A stretch of 64,000 bases of DNA from Bacillota bacterium (GTDB lineage Bacteria; Bacillota_A; Clostridia; Lachnospirales; Lachnospiraceae): positions 414,482 to 478,481 of the forward strand of contig JAEYMU010000056.1 of the NCBI GenBank assembly GCA_023407175.1. Reading direction: 5' to 3'. Of the stretch, positions 44,411 through 53,543 are shown in pieces. The translations under genes and the position numbers were made by a program. Below the pieces are notes generated by a model that was not told the DNA's origin, did not search any database, and saw only the letters and a program-made list of their open reading frames with translations. Numbering within the stretch: the first letter of the stretch is position 1; every line of letters starts with the position of its first letter.

Positions 44411-46447
44411 ATGATTAATTATAAGATAAAACGTTTCTATACCATATTGTTAATAACATTCCTTATTGCCTGGTTCATTTTTCTTATACTAGCAATTCTT
44501 ATGATAGTTCAAGATAAAGTCAGCCGTCTGCCTTATTTGCTTGGTATCTTTGGGATTGCCGAATTTGTTCTTTTGTTCCTGGCCGGTGTCTATTGTATGC
44601 TTTTTAAGAAAAAAGCTATAGATTATGCAGATGATGGCTACGAGGAGATATTTGATAAGTTAAAGCAAAAAGCGATCGAAGCCCCAGAAAAAATCAATAT
44701 AAGAATGATAAGACTATACTATTATGGTAACCTTTACGTCGCAGTAATGATAATTACAATTCTTCTAACCATACTTGGATTAATATCAATCGGCATTCAG
44801 ACAGGAAGCTCCATGGGTGGCTTCGGTACCTTCGTGATGGCTTTGCTTAGTATTCTGTATATCCTATTTCGGTCCATTTATATTAAACCCGAGTATCCGG
44901 AGGGAATAACAGCTGATGCAGAAAGTAACCCGGAAATTTTTCGTGTTCTTGATAGCGCAATCCGTGATACAAATGCCGAACAGATTGACAAAATTTATAT
45001 AACGGAGGATGCCAATGCAGCTGTCTGCTTCATTCCTTCCGGATTTGGTTTTGGCGGAAAAAGCCTGATGCAAATGGGGATTCTTTTGTTAAGCATATTA
45101 GAGGAGGAGGAACTAAAATCTGTCATCATTCATGAACTGTCCCATATCTATAACAAGGATACAAGGATTAGCAGCAAAATATCTTACAATATTATTAGAT
45201 GGATGAGGATTATGGAGCGTTCTGAAAATATTGTTGCTCATGTACTTTTAATTTCGTTTGCCGAAAATTATATTGATACCATGCAGCTGCACCTTGCAGC
45301 GATTTCCAAAACCAGGGAAACGATAGCGGATAAGGAAGCCGCAACGTTTACCGGTAAACAGACCTATGCAATAGCCAGCATGAAGCTGGAGCTTTTGGAC
45401 CTGTATCGTGATGATGCCTATGCTATGGGAGAAATCAGGATGAGAACGGAACCGCCACACAACTTTTATTCCTTGCTGCTAACGAGCTTCTATGATGAAT
45501 TTGCTAACAATTACGATCCTTGGATAAATCAAATCAAAAAAAGAATTTCATCCATATATGATACCCATCCAAGCTTTAAGGAGCGGATGCAGGCACTTGG
45601 AATTGAAGATTATTCTTATCCGGTAGTCTTTCGATTTGAAAACAATAGCTACAGAAAAGAGATCCAAGCTCTACTTGATGCAAAGAATCAGGAATTCTTT
45701 GAAGCTTTATCAGAGAATTGGTCTGAATATACCGAAGAGTACCAAGCACAGCTGGAGATTGTTAAGAATTTTAAAGAGTCCGACGATCCAGACAGCAATC
45801 TCAAATATGCGATGGCCCTTGAGGAGACAGGAAATAGAGACGAAGCATACAGCGTTTATAACAAAATCATTTCAAAGCAAGCGGATTATTCTCCTGCACT
45901 TTACCGGCTTGGCCAGCTTTTGCTGCACAAAAATGATGGCAGCGGCATCGATTATGTGAAAAAGGCGATTGAGTTAAATACGGACTTCATTATACCCGGG
46001 CTTTCACTGATCGGTGAATATCTAATGTCGAACGGTCTGACGGAAGAAAGGGATATTCTCATGCCCTGGATGAAGCAGAAATCAATGCTTGCCGATAAAA
46101 TTCAAGAGGAAACCAATCGCATCGATATAAAAGATATTTTTATCGAAAGTGATCTGGCGCAGGATAAGCTGGAAAAAATCAAAGATATCATAAAAGAAAA
46201 TAATAAGATTACGCGAGCCTACTTTGTGAAAAAGCAAATGCGATTCAGTAGTGAAAACTGCTATGTGCTCGCGTTATCCTTTCATTCTTTACTAAGTAAA
46301 AATAAAGCCAGGGCGTCAATACAGGATATGACAGAGAAGGTCGGTGACTTAGGAGTATCCTGCTTCATCATGGATTTGAATGATAACCCAACCTTCTATC
46401 GAAGCCTTAAGCAGGTACCTAACTCGAATATTTTCACCAAGAAGTGA
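44411..46447 (+). CDS. M48-family membrane metallopeptidase with C-terminal TPR region
   Basis: The 678-residue protein has two pairs of hydrophobic segments (about 11-34, 42-63 and 108-130, 134-155). The zinc motif HELSH lies at 241-245, with the third ligand expected in the ETIADKEAATF stretch near 304. After the catalytic domain, TPR-like helices run at about 460-540 (NLKYAMALEETGNRDEAYSVYNKII). A C-terminal alpha/beta region of about 110 residues was not recognised. M48 relatives such as HtpX clear misfolded membrane proteins (family knowledge). The TPRs could recruit substrates in the cytosol. The start has GGAGAAAG upstream. The MFS gene follows but has its own promoter. Confidence 0.87.
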   Translation: MINYKIKRFYTILLITFLIAWFIFLILAILMIVQDKVSRLPYLLGIFGIAEFVLLFLAGVYCMLFKKKAIDYADDGYEEIFDKLKQKAIEAPEKINIRMIRLYYYGNLYVAVMIITILLTILGLISIGIQTGSSMGGFGTFVMALLSILYILFRSIYIKPEYPEGITADAESNPEIFRVLDSAIRDTNAEQIDKIYITEDANAAVCFIPSGFGFGGKSLMQMGILLLSILEEEELKSVIIHELSHIYNKDTRISSKISYNIIRWMRIMERSENIVAHVLLISFAENYIDTMQLHLAAISKTRETIADKEAATFTGKQTYAIASMKLELLDLYRDDAYAMGEIRMRTEPPHNFYSLLLTSFYDEFANNYDPWINQIKKRISSIYDTHPSFKERMQALGIEDYSYPVVFRFENNSYRKEIQALLDAKNQEFFEALSENWSEYTEEYQAQLEIVKNFKESDDPDSNLKYAMALEETGNRDEAYSVYNKIISKQADYSPALYRLGQLLLHKNDGSGIDYVKKAIELNTDFIIPGLSLIGEYLMSNGLTEERDILMPWMKQKSMLADKIQEETNRIDIKDIFIESDLAQDKLEKIKDIIKENNKITRAYFVKKQMRFSSENCYVLALSFHSLLSKNKARASIQDMTEKVGDLGVSCFIMDLNDNPTFYRSLKQVPNSNIFTKK

Positions 46448-46483
46448 ACTTCTTTGTTACTCAAAAGCAATTTATAAAATTCA

Positions 46484-46512
46484 TTGAAAGCATCAATTTC
46501 ATATGTTATAAT
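46484..46512 (+). promoter_or_regulatory. Promoter of the MFS gene
   Basis: TTGAAA (46484-46489) and TATAAT (46507-46512) are 17 bases apart. Transcription would begin near 46519, which rules out the most upstream in-frame start. Confidence 0.7.
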
Positions 46513-46550
46513 TGCTGGAAGTTATGACTACTATGAGAGCTGGTAAACAA

Positions 46551-47723
46551 ATGAGATTACGCACAAATTTCTATATCGAACGGGACTTTAATTTATTTTT
46601 GCTTGCGGGACTATTCTCCGGAATTGGTTCAGGCATTTATATATCCATATTCAACAACTACTTAAGCGATATCTTCAAACTATCCGAGGATATCAGGGGT
46701 TTTCTTGAGGTACCTAGAGAAGCACCGGGCTTCTTTATTATGCTGATTCTGGCGGCATTAAGTTTTCTGGGCGACGTGCGAATTGCGATGCTCGGTATGG
46801 CAGCGGCGGGACTGGGTATGCTCGGACTCGGTATGCTGTCACCGACCTTTGCACTTATGATCATCTGGATGATGATGTACAGCCTCGGTACACACATGGC
46901 CATGCCTGTCACGCCATCCATCGGTATGTCCCTGTCCAATCAGGGTTCTTTCGGAGCCAGGCTTGGAACAGTCAGTGCCTTCGGCTTATCAGGAAGTATC
47001 GTTGCCTACCTTTATATTTTTCTGGGTTTTAATTTTATGCATATGACTTATCAGACCGCGTTTCTTACCGGCACCGTTTTCTATGTGTTCGCTGCTTTTG
47101 CAGTGGGGATGATGAAAAAGGGCGGACCAGAAGTCCGAAAAGTGAAATTTGTTTTTAGAAAACGGTATTCGCTCTATTATGTACTGGCCGTTATCAGTGG
47201 TGCAAGGAATCAAATTTTTCTGACGTTTGCACCGTGGGTATTAATTAAAGTGTTTGACGTAAAGCCTCAGATGTTTGCTATCTTGGGTATGGTGGTTGCC
47301 CTTATCAGTATAGGCTCGCGAAAGCTAATCGGTAAATTGATTGATAGCCGTGGTGAGCGGTTCGTCCTGACTGCGGAAGCCGTTCTATTATTTGCCATTT
47401 GCCTCGGATATGCCTTCTCGGACAGAATTTTCTCCGCCGATATCGCTGTGGTAATCATTGCCGGCTGTTATGTCATTGACAATTCCATGTCTGCGGTTGA
47501 AATGGCACGGTCAACGTATGTACGAAAGATTGCCGTCGATCTTGCCGACGTAACCCCTACACTGTCGACCGGCGTAAGTCTGCAGCATATCGCTTCAATG
47601 GTCATTCCTATTTTCGGAGGCCTTTTGTGGTTGGAAATCGGATATCAGGCCGTATTTATGGCAGCCGCTGTTATCGCGTTCCTCAACCTGGTTCTTTCAC
47701 GAAAAATTAAGATTGTGTTATAG
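46551..47723 (+). CDS. MFS transporter
   Basis: The protein has 390 residues from 46551. The frame opens earlier, but a promoter overlaps its first start and the segment before MRLRTNFYIERD looks non-conserved; an intermediate start at 46533 is possible. About ten to twelve hydrophobic segments run through the protein, beginning FNLFLLAGLFSGIGSGIYIS. LLWLEIGYQAVFMAAAVIAFLNLVL lies near the end. The GSRKLIGKLIDSRGER loop is the central MFS motif A. It resembles UMF/YnfM-like uncharacterised MFS proteins; substrate unknown. Confidence 0.82.
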   Translation: MRLRTNFYIERDFNLFLLAGLFSGIGSGIYISIFNNYLSDIFKLSEDIRGFLEVPREAPGFFIMLILAALSFLGDVRIAMLGMAAAGLGMLGLGMLSPTFALMIIWMMMYSLGTHMAMPVTPSIGMSLSNQGSFGARLGTVSAFGLSGSIVAYLYIFLGFNFMHMTYQTAFLTGTVFYVFAAFAVGMMKKGGPEVRKVKFVFRKRYSLYYVLAVISGARNQIFLTFAPWVLIKVFDVKPQMFAILGMVVALISIGSRKLIGKLIDSRGERFVLTAEAVLLFAICLGYAFSDRIFSADIAVVIIAGCYVIDNSMSAVEMARSTYVRKIAVDLADVTPTLSTGVSLQHIASMVIPIFGGLLWLEIGYQAVFMAAAVIAFLNLVLSRKIKIVL

Positions 47724-47739
47724 TACGAGTTCATATTTG

Positions 47740-48201
47740 TTACGCCTTCTTTGACCCGCGGGGTGCGCCCCGTTTTACCTTTATATCCAGTAATTTTATT
47801 GCTTCATAAACGCAATGAACTTCGGCTCGTATTTGTTCTTTTTCACCGTTGCTGCATTCGAGACTGTCCAATACTGCTGCTGCGGCTTTCATATAATCCC
47901 TCTTGTATTTTGCGTTTAATTCAGTCCAGTTGACACCTGCAAAGTGTGAGGCGATTCTCATATCCAAGGGTAATTTTTCTTGCTTCATCAATATTGCTAT
48001 GACCGGATATCCGGGATATCCTTGCCAGTATGTCGCATTGTCGTCTGAAGCATAGATGTTCCCGTCCCAAGTAATAGTATATTCCTTGCTTTTGTCCGAA
48101 GAAAGGACAGCTGCATGGTCTGGATGCAGAATAATTCGGTTATCCGCTATAGCGCTGTACGCTTCATAGATTTTTTCGATTGGAGGTAATTTGTTTAACA
48201 T
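47740..48201 (-). CDS. Hypothetical protein, unrecognised family
   Basis: I do not recognise this 153-residue protein. It starts at 48201 with GAGGAG 5 bases upstream, so it is very likely real. The first 80 residues look like a small mixed domain (YTITWDGNIYASDDNATYWQGYPGYPVIAILM). The rest is helical (NWTELNAKYKRDYMKAAAAVLDSLE) with a basic tail KVKRGAPRGSKKA. No signal peptide or membrane segment. It converges on the MFS gene with 16 bases between stops. Confidence 0.7.
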   Translation of the reverse strand: MLNKLPPIEKIYEAYSAIADNRIILHPDHAAVLSSDKSKEYTITWDGNIYASDDNATYWQGYPGYPVIAILMKQEKLPLDMRIASHFAGVNWTELNAKYKRDYMKAAAAVLDSLECSNGEKEQIRAEVHCVYEAIKLLDIKVKRGAPRGSKKA

Positions 48202-48311
48202 TCGTTCTCCTCTTCATATTTACTGATTTTATTTTGTATTTATCAACACCCTAAAAAGTTTAACTATTATAATGATAATTTTAAACGCCATTTTAATCAT
48301 CTATAAAAACT

Positions 48312-49367
48312 TTAATATTTACCCACTATTTTCAATATATCATCACCATATTTATTAATCTTTGCTTCACCAAATCCAACTACTGCCTGTAATTCTTCCT
48401 TTTTTCTGGGCATTTTGGATATCAAATCTTTTAGTTGATTATCATTATAGATAAAATAAGGTTTTATATTTTCTTCTCGGCTTTTATTCAATCGGTACAC
48501 CTTTAATTCTTTGAATATATCCATATCTTCCACAGATACTGCAGCATCTACCATATTACTTTCCTCTAATTCCCTAGTAGAAATTATATTTGGGGAATTC
48601 TCTGATTTGTTATTATTTATTTTATACTGCTCGTATTTTTCTGTATAATCTTTCTCAACATCCTTATGTAACTCCAAATATGATTGAGCCCATGCCAGCA
48701 TTCTATCTTCTGAATCTGCTGCCTCTTTAGATTGTTCATACATATCCTTTATGTATTTTACTAATTGATCAACACGGATAACTTTCTCTTTTACATCCTT
48801 TTTAGCAAACTTAGTGTTGAGAACCGTTTTGGGATTTGCCAGTACCACTACTGATTTATAACAATCTTCGAAATATCTCCCTACCATGAATTTTGTTAGA
48901 ATATTTCTTTTATTATCAACTCTTATTTTTTTCATTAATTCCAGATGCCGCTGATTTTGAGTAATCGGAGAATATATCCCTTCTTTCTTCTTCCTTCCGC
49001 CAAATTCTGTAGTTCGAATAAAATCTCCTGCATTATTGATTTCAATATCTCCATAAAGATTTTTACATTCTATAACAAAACAGATTTTTTTTGTAAATAC
49101 AAGATAGTCAATCTGGGCGCTTAAATCTCCATCGTCCAGATAAATATCATGTAATATATACATAGGCATATGGCTGTTTTTCAGTTCAAATTCAATATTC
49201 TTCTCTCCAGCTATTCCATATTCCAGGTATTTTATATCTTGTTTTATGATATTTTGTCCTTCAGTATTAAGTAATGGCTCTATGGCTTTTAGCTTTTCTA
49301 ATTGTGTCTCAGAGTTACTGCTCTCCTTTAGAAAGATTGGTTCTCTCATCCTATTAAATAACCTCAT
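48312..49367 (-). CDS. NERD-domain protein with C-terminal HRDC domain
   Basis: The 351-residue protein has a NERD (nuclease-related) domain at about 48-165: GIAGEKNIEFELKNS, LHDIYLDDGDLSAQIDYLVFTKKICFVIECKNLYGDIEIN. The D-x-x-(V/I)-x-(E)-x-K arrangement (QIDYLV...IECK) matches the restriction-endonuclease-like core. The C-terminal 70 residues form an HRDC domain (FKELKVYRLNKSREENIKPYFIYNDNQLKDLISKMPRKKEELQAVVGFGEAKINKYG), a nucleic-acid-binding helical bundle of RecQ helicases. A catalytic nuclease role is plausible but unproven. The gene is AT-rich. The start has GAGGAGG upstream. Confidence 0.85.
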   Translation of the reverse strand: MRLFNRMREPIFLKESSNSETQLEKLKAIEPLLNTEGQNIIKQDIKYLEYGIAGEKNIEFELKNSHMPMYILHDIYLDDGDLSAQIDYLVFTKKICFVIECKNLYGDIEINNAGDFIRTTEFGGRKKKEGIYSPITQNQRHLELMKKIRVDNKRNILTKFMVGRYFEDCYKSVVVLANPKTVLNTKFAKKDVKEKVIRVDQLVKYIKDMYEQSKEAADSEDRMLAWAQSYLELHKDVEKDYTEKYEQYKINNNKSENSPNIISTRELEESNMVDAAVSVEDMDIFKELKVYRLNKSREENIKPYFIYNDNQLKDLISKMPRKKEELQAVVGFGEAKINKYGDDILKIVGKY

Positions 49368-49569
49368 ATGTTATTTCCTCCTCTTACGTAGTAATATAAT
49401 TAGATTATATCATAAAAAATCCCATTTTGTACCATATTTTCTCTTTAATAATATCTAAAATTATAACATCATTGTAAGTGTAAAAGTATTTATTATTAAT
49501 TTAGTATCTCCCCCTGCGACTTTTGGATGCTTAAAAACAAGTATTTTAATAGTAAAAATTGAAAAGGGC

Positions 49570-49616
49570 GCGTCACAAAATGAACCGCCCACTGTCTACT
49601 TGACAGGAGGCGGTTC
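49570..49616 (-). terminator. Terminator of the lipoprotein gene
   Basis: GAACCGCC-CACTGTC pairs with GACAG-GAGGCGGTTC around a short loop (49582-49616), and TTTTG follows on the minus strand. It lies about 45 bases past the stop. The gap up to the NERD gene start shows nothing else. Confidence 0.6.
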
Positions 49617-49661
49617 AATTCAATTGATGCAACGTGCCATTTTCATTATAATTCCCTTGGA

Positions 49662-50366
49662 TTAATCTAAAAGAGAAAATATTTGGATACTCTCAACCTT
49701 TTTATCTTTTATATGAAAGCTCATTACATCCACATAATTAACCGGCTCGTACCGGAAGTCATCCTCCTGGTCACTCAATTCCCCTCCCATCAAAGTTCCT
49801 TCAGGATAAGTCTCTTTTAGCTTTTCAAAGCTATCTCCGACTTTAATGTTTCTTACTGTAGGATATTTCGGGTCAGTAATTTCAATGTTAAAGATAAATG
49901 ATTTTTTATCTTCAGTCGCATCAATCGTTTTTATGACAAGTCCGGGATATTGATACTGCTTTTCTGTCATTCCATTAAGCTGATCCATGTTTAAGCCATC
50001 ATCCTCAGAATAAGTGTGAGATGTAATCTCGTCCGCTTTTCCCAGCATACTCTCAAGTATTTTATCATCTACAATATCTGAAATGGCAATTGTATTCTCC
50101 TGGTAAACAAATGCCAGCTGTTTTAGAATAACATTTCCGCTCTTTTCTACCGTGCCTTCCTTTATTATTTCTTCAGAATCATCCGTTGAACTGTCATCTG
50201 TAGTATCAGCCGATGTATCAGTCTGGGATTCGTTGGTTGAATTAATTGGTGTATCAGTTAATGTATTTCCCGGTAATTTAACTTCGTTCTTCTCACAGCC
50301 TCCCAAAATCATCCCGCAAAACACCAAAAATGTGGCCATTATCACTATCTTTCTAAATATTTTCAT
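49662..50366 (-). CDS. Secreted lipoprotein of unknown function
   Basis: The 234-residue protein has a lipoprotein signal peptide with the lipobox LGGC (cysteine at about 24). A Thr/Ser/Asp-rich linker (about 35-72) follows. The mature domain (about 75-234) is alpha/beta without a recognised family: KQLAFVYQENTIAISDIVDD, NIKVGDSFEKLKETYPEGTLMGGE. The repeated VGDSFEKLKETYPEG resembles the turn of small BLIP/SmpA-like folds, but this is tentative. It is just downstream of the sensor kinase gene, on the same strand. It could be part of the signal-input side (inference). Confidence 0.8.
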   Translation of the reverse strand: MKIFRKIVIMATFLVFCGMILGGCEKNEVKLPGNTLTDTPINSTNESQTDTSADTTDDSSTDDSEEIIKEGTVEKSGNVILKQLAFVYQENTIAISDIVDDKILESMLGKADEITSHTYSEDDGLNMDQLNGMTEKQYQYPGLVIKTIDATEDKKSFIFNIEITDPKYPTVRNIKVGDSFEKLKETYPEGTLMGGELSDQEDDFRYEPVNYVDVMSFHIKDKKVESIQIFSLLD

Positions 50367-50472
50367 CGCTATTCCTCCTTCAAATAATTCAAATTAATTT
50401 CTTTATGTTACAGTGCCATTATAAATAAAAATAATATCAGAATAATAACAAACCTGTATCATTCCTGTAACA

Positions 50473-51870
50473 TTATGCTAAAGGAAGAAGAAGTGAAACA
50501 CTGGTTCCGACTCCAATCTCACTTTCTATTATTAATTGACCATTAAATTTCTCTACAATCTCTTTACAAAGAGAAAGTCCCAGCCCAGAACCATTTGCAA
50601 AGTTTGAATTTCCCGCCCTGTAAAATCTTTCTTGTACCAAAGAAAGATCACTCTTATGAATACCAATGCCCTGATCACTTATTTTTATAACTGCTGTATT
50701 TTGGTCAGTAGAAGTCTCTACCCTGATATGTCCTCCTGGATTAGAATATTTTATTGCATTATCTAAAACATTTGCGATTGCATGCATCATCAACATTTTA
50801 TTAACATCCGCACAAATCCCATTCTCAAAATTTACTTCCATTGATATTTCTCTTTTTTCTGCTTTTGGCTTCATCTCTTGAATAACTCTGTAGGTTAATT
50901 CCGATAAATCTTCCTTCTCTGTGCTAAGCTCCGATGTTGCTTTGTCAAATTTAGATAGAATTAACAGCTCATTAATAAGCTGTGTCAGGCGCTCCGATTC
51001 ATTTACCAGATGGAAATATATCTTTTTTAAATCTTTATCCTCATTTTCTCCCTCGAATAAATATTGAGAAAAACCCCGGATTGCGGCAAGCGGTGATTTA
51101 AGCTCGTGAGATACATTGGAAACAAACTGCTTTTGATACTGTATATAGTCGTTTAATTTAATACCCATCTGATTTAATCCTGCTGCAAGCATTCCAAGCT
51201 CATCCTTCCTGTTTAATTTGACCTGGTCAAATTGCTGCCTGGCGAACTTTTCTGTTGCTCCAAGAAGATATTTAATCGGCTTTGTTGTTTTACGGGCAAT
51301 GTACAAACTTGAAAGAGTTATGAGAAAAATAAACCCGCCTGCCCCGATTATTAATATAGATCTAATCTTATCCATGATATCATAAAAATAAGATATGTTT
51401 TCTACTATCTCAAAAACGTAAGCATTTTGATAATATTTATCCTGAATAGGGATTGCAAAATAAATCAGGTTCTTATTCGTGACCGTATAAGAATAGTTTC
51501 CTTTCAAGGCATTTCTCACATTCCCTTCAAAAATTGGGGGAGAGTCGTTATACACTACTATTCCATTCGCAGCCATCCCTAAAAGCTTTAGCTTATTATC
51601 ATAGATTCTTATTTCCCTTCCTGAAGCTTTTAAAGCTTCGAGGACATCCTTTGTCACCTCCGAAGCTTCTACCTGAGTAGTTGATTTTTCATGCCTTGAA
51701 AGTATTTCTCTAAAGGACAGCTCACAAATATCTGCCTTTTCCATCATCTGCTTCTCTATTGCCACAAAGCTATAGTAATCAATCGCTTTATTAACCCAGA
51801 TAATAATAATGGAAAAGGATAATATGGAGAAAAATAAATAACTTAATAAAAGCCTGGTTGCATACTTCAA
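50473..51870 (-). CDS. Sensor histidine kinase
   Basis: The 465-residue protein starts at a TTG (51870) that overlaps the response-regulator stop by 4 bases, with GGAGG 9 bases upstream. It has two membrane segments (about 7-27 and 168-192) around a 140-residue outside sensor domain. HAMP is at about 193-245. HisKA carries QFVSNVSHELKSPLAAIRGF, and the ATPase NVLDNAIKYSNPG, DQGIGI, GSGLGLSLC. The extracellular region is probably a Cache/PAS-like fold, though no motif proves it. It pairs with the upstream OmpR-type regulator. Confidence 0.93.
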   Translation of the reverse strand: MKYATRLLLSYLFFSILSFSIIIIWVNKAIDYYSFVAIEKQMMEKADICELSFREILSRHEKSTTQVEASEVTKDVLEALKASGREIRIYDNKLKLLGMAANGIVVYNDSPPIFEGNVRNALKGNYSYTVTNKNLIYFAIPIQDKYYQNAYVFEIVENISYFYDIMDKIRSILIIGAGGFIFLITLSSLYIARKTTKPIKYLLGATEKFARQQFDQVKLNRKDELGMLAAGLNQMGIKLNDYIQYQKQFVSNVSHELKSPLAAIRGFSQYLFEGENEDKDLKKIYFHLVNESERLTQLINELLILSKFDKATSELSTEKEDLSELTYRVIQEMKPKAEKREISMEVNFENGICADVNKMLMMHAIANVLDNAIKYSNPGGHIRVETSTDQNTAVIKISDQGIGIHKSDLSLVQERFYRAGNSNFANGSGLGLSLCKEIVEKFNGQLIIESEIGVGTSVSLLLPLA

Positions 51871-52565
51871 TCGATGGCACCTCCAAACTGGTAGCCGAAG
51901 CCATAAATGGTTTTTACATATCTCGGGTTTTCGGCATCATCTTCCAGTTTCTTTCGGAGCCGCATAATTGTCATATCAACACTCCGGCTATCACCCAAAT
52001 AATCGTACCCCCATATAATTTCCAGGAGTTCATCCCTGGTAAAAATTTTTTTAGGCCTTTTTGAAAGAGTTTCAAGAATTTTAAATTCCTTTGCTGTCAG
52101 GGAAATTTGATTTCCACCCTTTAGCACCCTTTTTGTTTCAAAATCAATTTCCAGTTCTCCACATGTAATCAGGCCTGTATTGTTATTTATTATCTGGTCA
52201 CTCGGTTCATATCTTCTTAATACAACTTTGATTCTAGCTACAAGCTCTCTATTATCAAAAGGCTTTGTCAAATAATCTTCTGCTCCAAGCTCAAGCCCCA
52301 ACACTTTATCAATAATTTCGTTCTTTGCAGATAACATTATAACGGGAATTATTGATTTTTTTAATATTTCTTTACAAAGATCGTAGCCGGAATAGTCCGG
52401 TAGCATTAAGTCCAGCAAAACTAAATCCGGCTGGAAGGAATCAAGCTCCATCAGTCCAACAGCACCATTTTCAGCAGTTTTTACCTGATAATTTTCCCTT
52501 TTTAACACCAATTCTATCAGATCTCTAATTGCAATCTCATCGTCAATTACAAGAATTTTTTTCAA
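51867..52565 (-). CDS. OmpR-family response regulator
   Basis: The 232-residue protein has a receiver (ILVIDDEIAIRDL, phospho-acceptor D52 in LLDLMLPDYSGYD, K in DYLTKPF) and a winged-helix output domain (IFTRDELLEIIWGYDYLGDSRSVDMTIMRLRKKLEDD). The architecture is PhoB/WalR-like. It is the first gene of the two-component operon; the kinase start overlaps its stop by 4 bases. Targets may include the lipoprotein gene downstream or the ABC-2 transporter upstream, but no shared site was found. Confidence 0.95.
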   Translation of the reverse strand: MKKILVIDDEIAIRDLIELVLKRENYQVKTAENGAVGLMELDSFQPDLVLLDLMLPDYSGYDLCKEILKKSIIPVIMLSAKNEIIDKVLGLELGAEDYLTKPFDNRELVARIKVVLRRYEPSDQIINNNTGLITCGELEIDFETKRVLKGGNQISLTAKEFKILETLSKRPKKIFTRDELLEIIWGYDYLGDSRSVDMTIMRLRKKLEDDAENPRYVKTIYGFGYQFGGAID

Positions 52566-52886
52566 CTTGGAAGTTCTCCTTTTATAATTAATATGTTTAA
52601 TCCGTAGATAGGAGCCAGCTTTCTCTTGCTTTACTATATTTACATTTTTTACATCTTTTAATACTGCTATCTTAATAATGGTATAATATTTTATTCCCTC
52701 ATAGCAAGTTTAATTTTCAATATTGAACCTATTTTACCGTTATGAACTCTTCTATATAAAAAGAGGACGTGAAAGTTCTCTCATGTCCTCTTTTTTAATA
52801 GGGTCTTTGCGTAAAATTAATCCTATTCTTCATAATATACTAATTTTCAGGATAACGCATCTATATGCTTCGCGGTAAAAAACTTT
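52566..52886. other. Intergenic region between the response regulator and the ABC-2 permease
   Basis: The gap holds the terminator of the ABC-2 operon (52754-52796) and an AT-rich stretch with no clear promoter match for the regulator gene. No small gene was seen. Confidence 0.5.
52754..52796 (-). terminator. Terminator of the ABC-2 transporter operon
   Basis: AAAGAGGACGTGA and TCATGTCCTCTTT pair around a short loop. On the minus strand CTCTTTTTATA follows. The stem closely resembles the terminator at 61436-61475. Confidence 0.8.
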
Positions 52887-53543
52887 CTACAGCTCAGTCT
52901 TTTTATAAATTGAACAGGATATAGCGCCTGAAATCACGAACAAAATCAATCCAATACCGATGCCCGACAACAAAAGCATAACCTGATGCGCGGAAAAGTA
53001 GATAAAAATATTCTTCAAATTATTGAGAGCATTTGCTTTTCTGCTAAGAAAAACCGCACCTATAAAAACAAGGTATATCGGCACCATCGTAAATACATAA
53101 GCTTTCGAAAAGCCGAATTTAAAATAAACCGGAAATTCAACACCGACCGCAAAGCAAAAATAGATAAAAGACAGAGATAAAGTGGCTGTGAGTGTGAAAT
53201 TATCCGGTACTATTTTCGTTACCCGTGAAATTACATATGATATGCTTCCTGCAAAAATCGCCTGGACGATACCAAAAAGAAAGGCATATAGATATCTTCC
53301 GATAACAACCTCCGATTTTCCGAGAGGCAAAGTCCCGTACAGCTTATTGAGATGGTTTTTCTCGTATATGGAAAAAACCATCCCGCTGAAAAATACACCG
53401 AAAACCATAATGAGAAAAATTGGTATTACCGGCTGCGCGATAAAACCAAATAAAATCGAAATTAAATAGGTTAAAACGGCCATCCGATAGATTGATTTTA
53501 CAGTATAAAAATCCAGCCTGACAACACTTTGTATATTACTCAT
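52887..53543 (-). CDS. ABC-2-type transporter permease
   Basis: The protein has 218 residues when started at 53543 (AGGAGG 8 bases upstream). Six hydrophobic segments follow a short N-terminus: YRMAVLTYLISILFGFIAQPVIPIFLIMVFGVFFSGMVFSIYEKNHLNKLYGTLPLGKSEVV. The YEKNHLNKLYGTLPLGKSEVVxGRY stretch is typical of the ABC2_membrane_5 group. The start overlaps the ATPase stop by 8 bases. With the ATPase it should form an exporter of unknown substrate, often linked to peptide or drug resistance. Confidence 0.87.
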   Translation of the reverse strand: MSNIQSVVRLDFYTVKSIYRMAVLTYLISILFGFIAQPVIPIFLIMVFGVFFSGMVFSIYEKNHLNKLYGTLPLGKSEVVIGRYLYAFLFGIVQAIFAGSISYVISRVTKIVPDNFTLTATLSLSFIYFCFAVGVEFPVYFKFGFSKAYVFTMVPIYLVFIGAVFLSRKANALNNLKNIFIYFSAHQVMLLLSGIGIGLILFVISGAISCSIYKKTEL

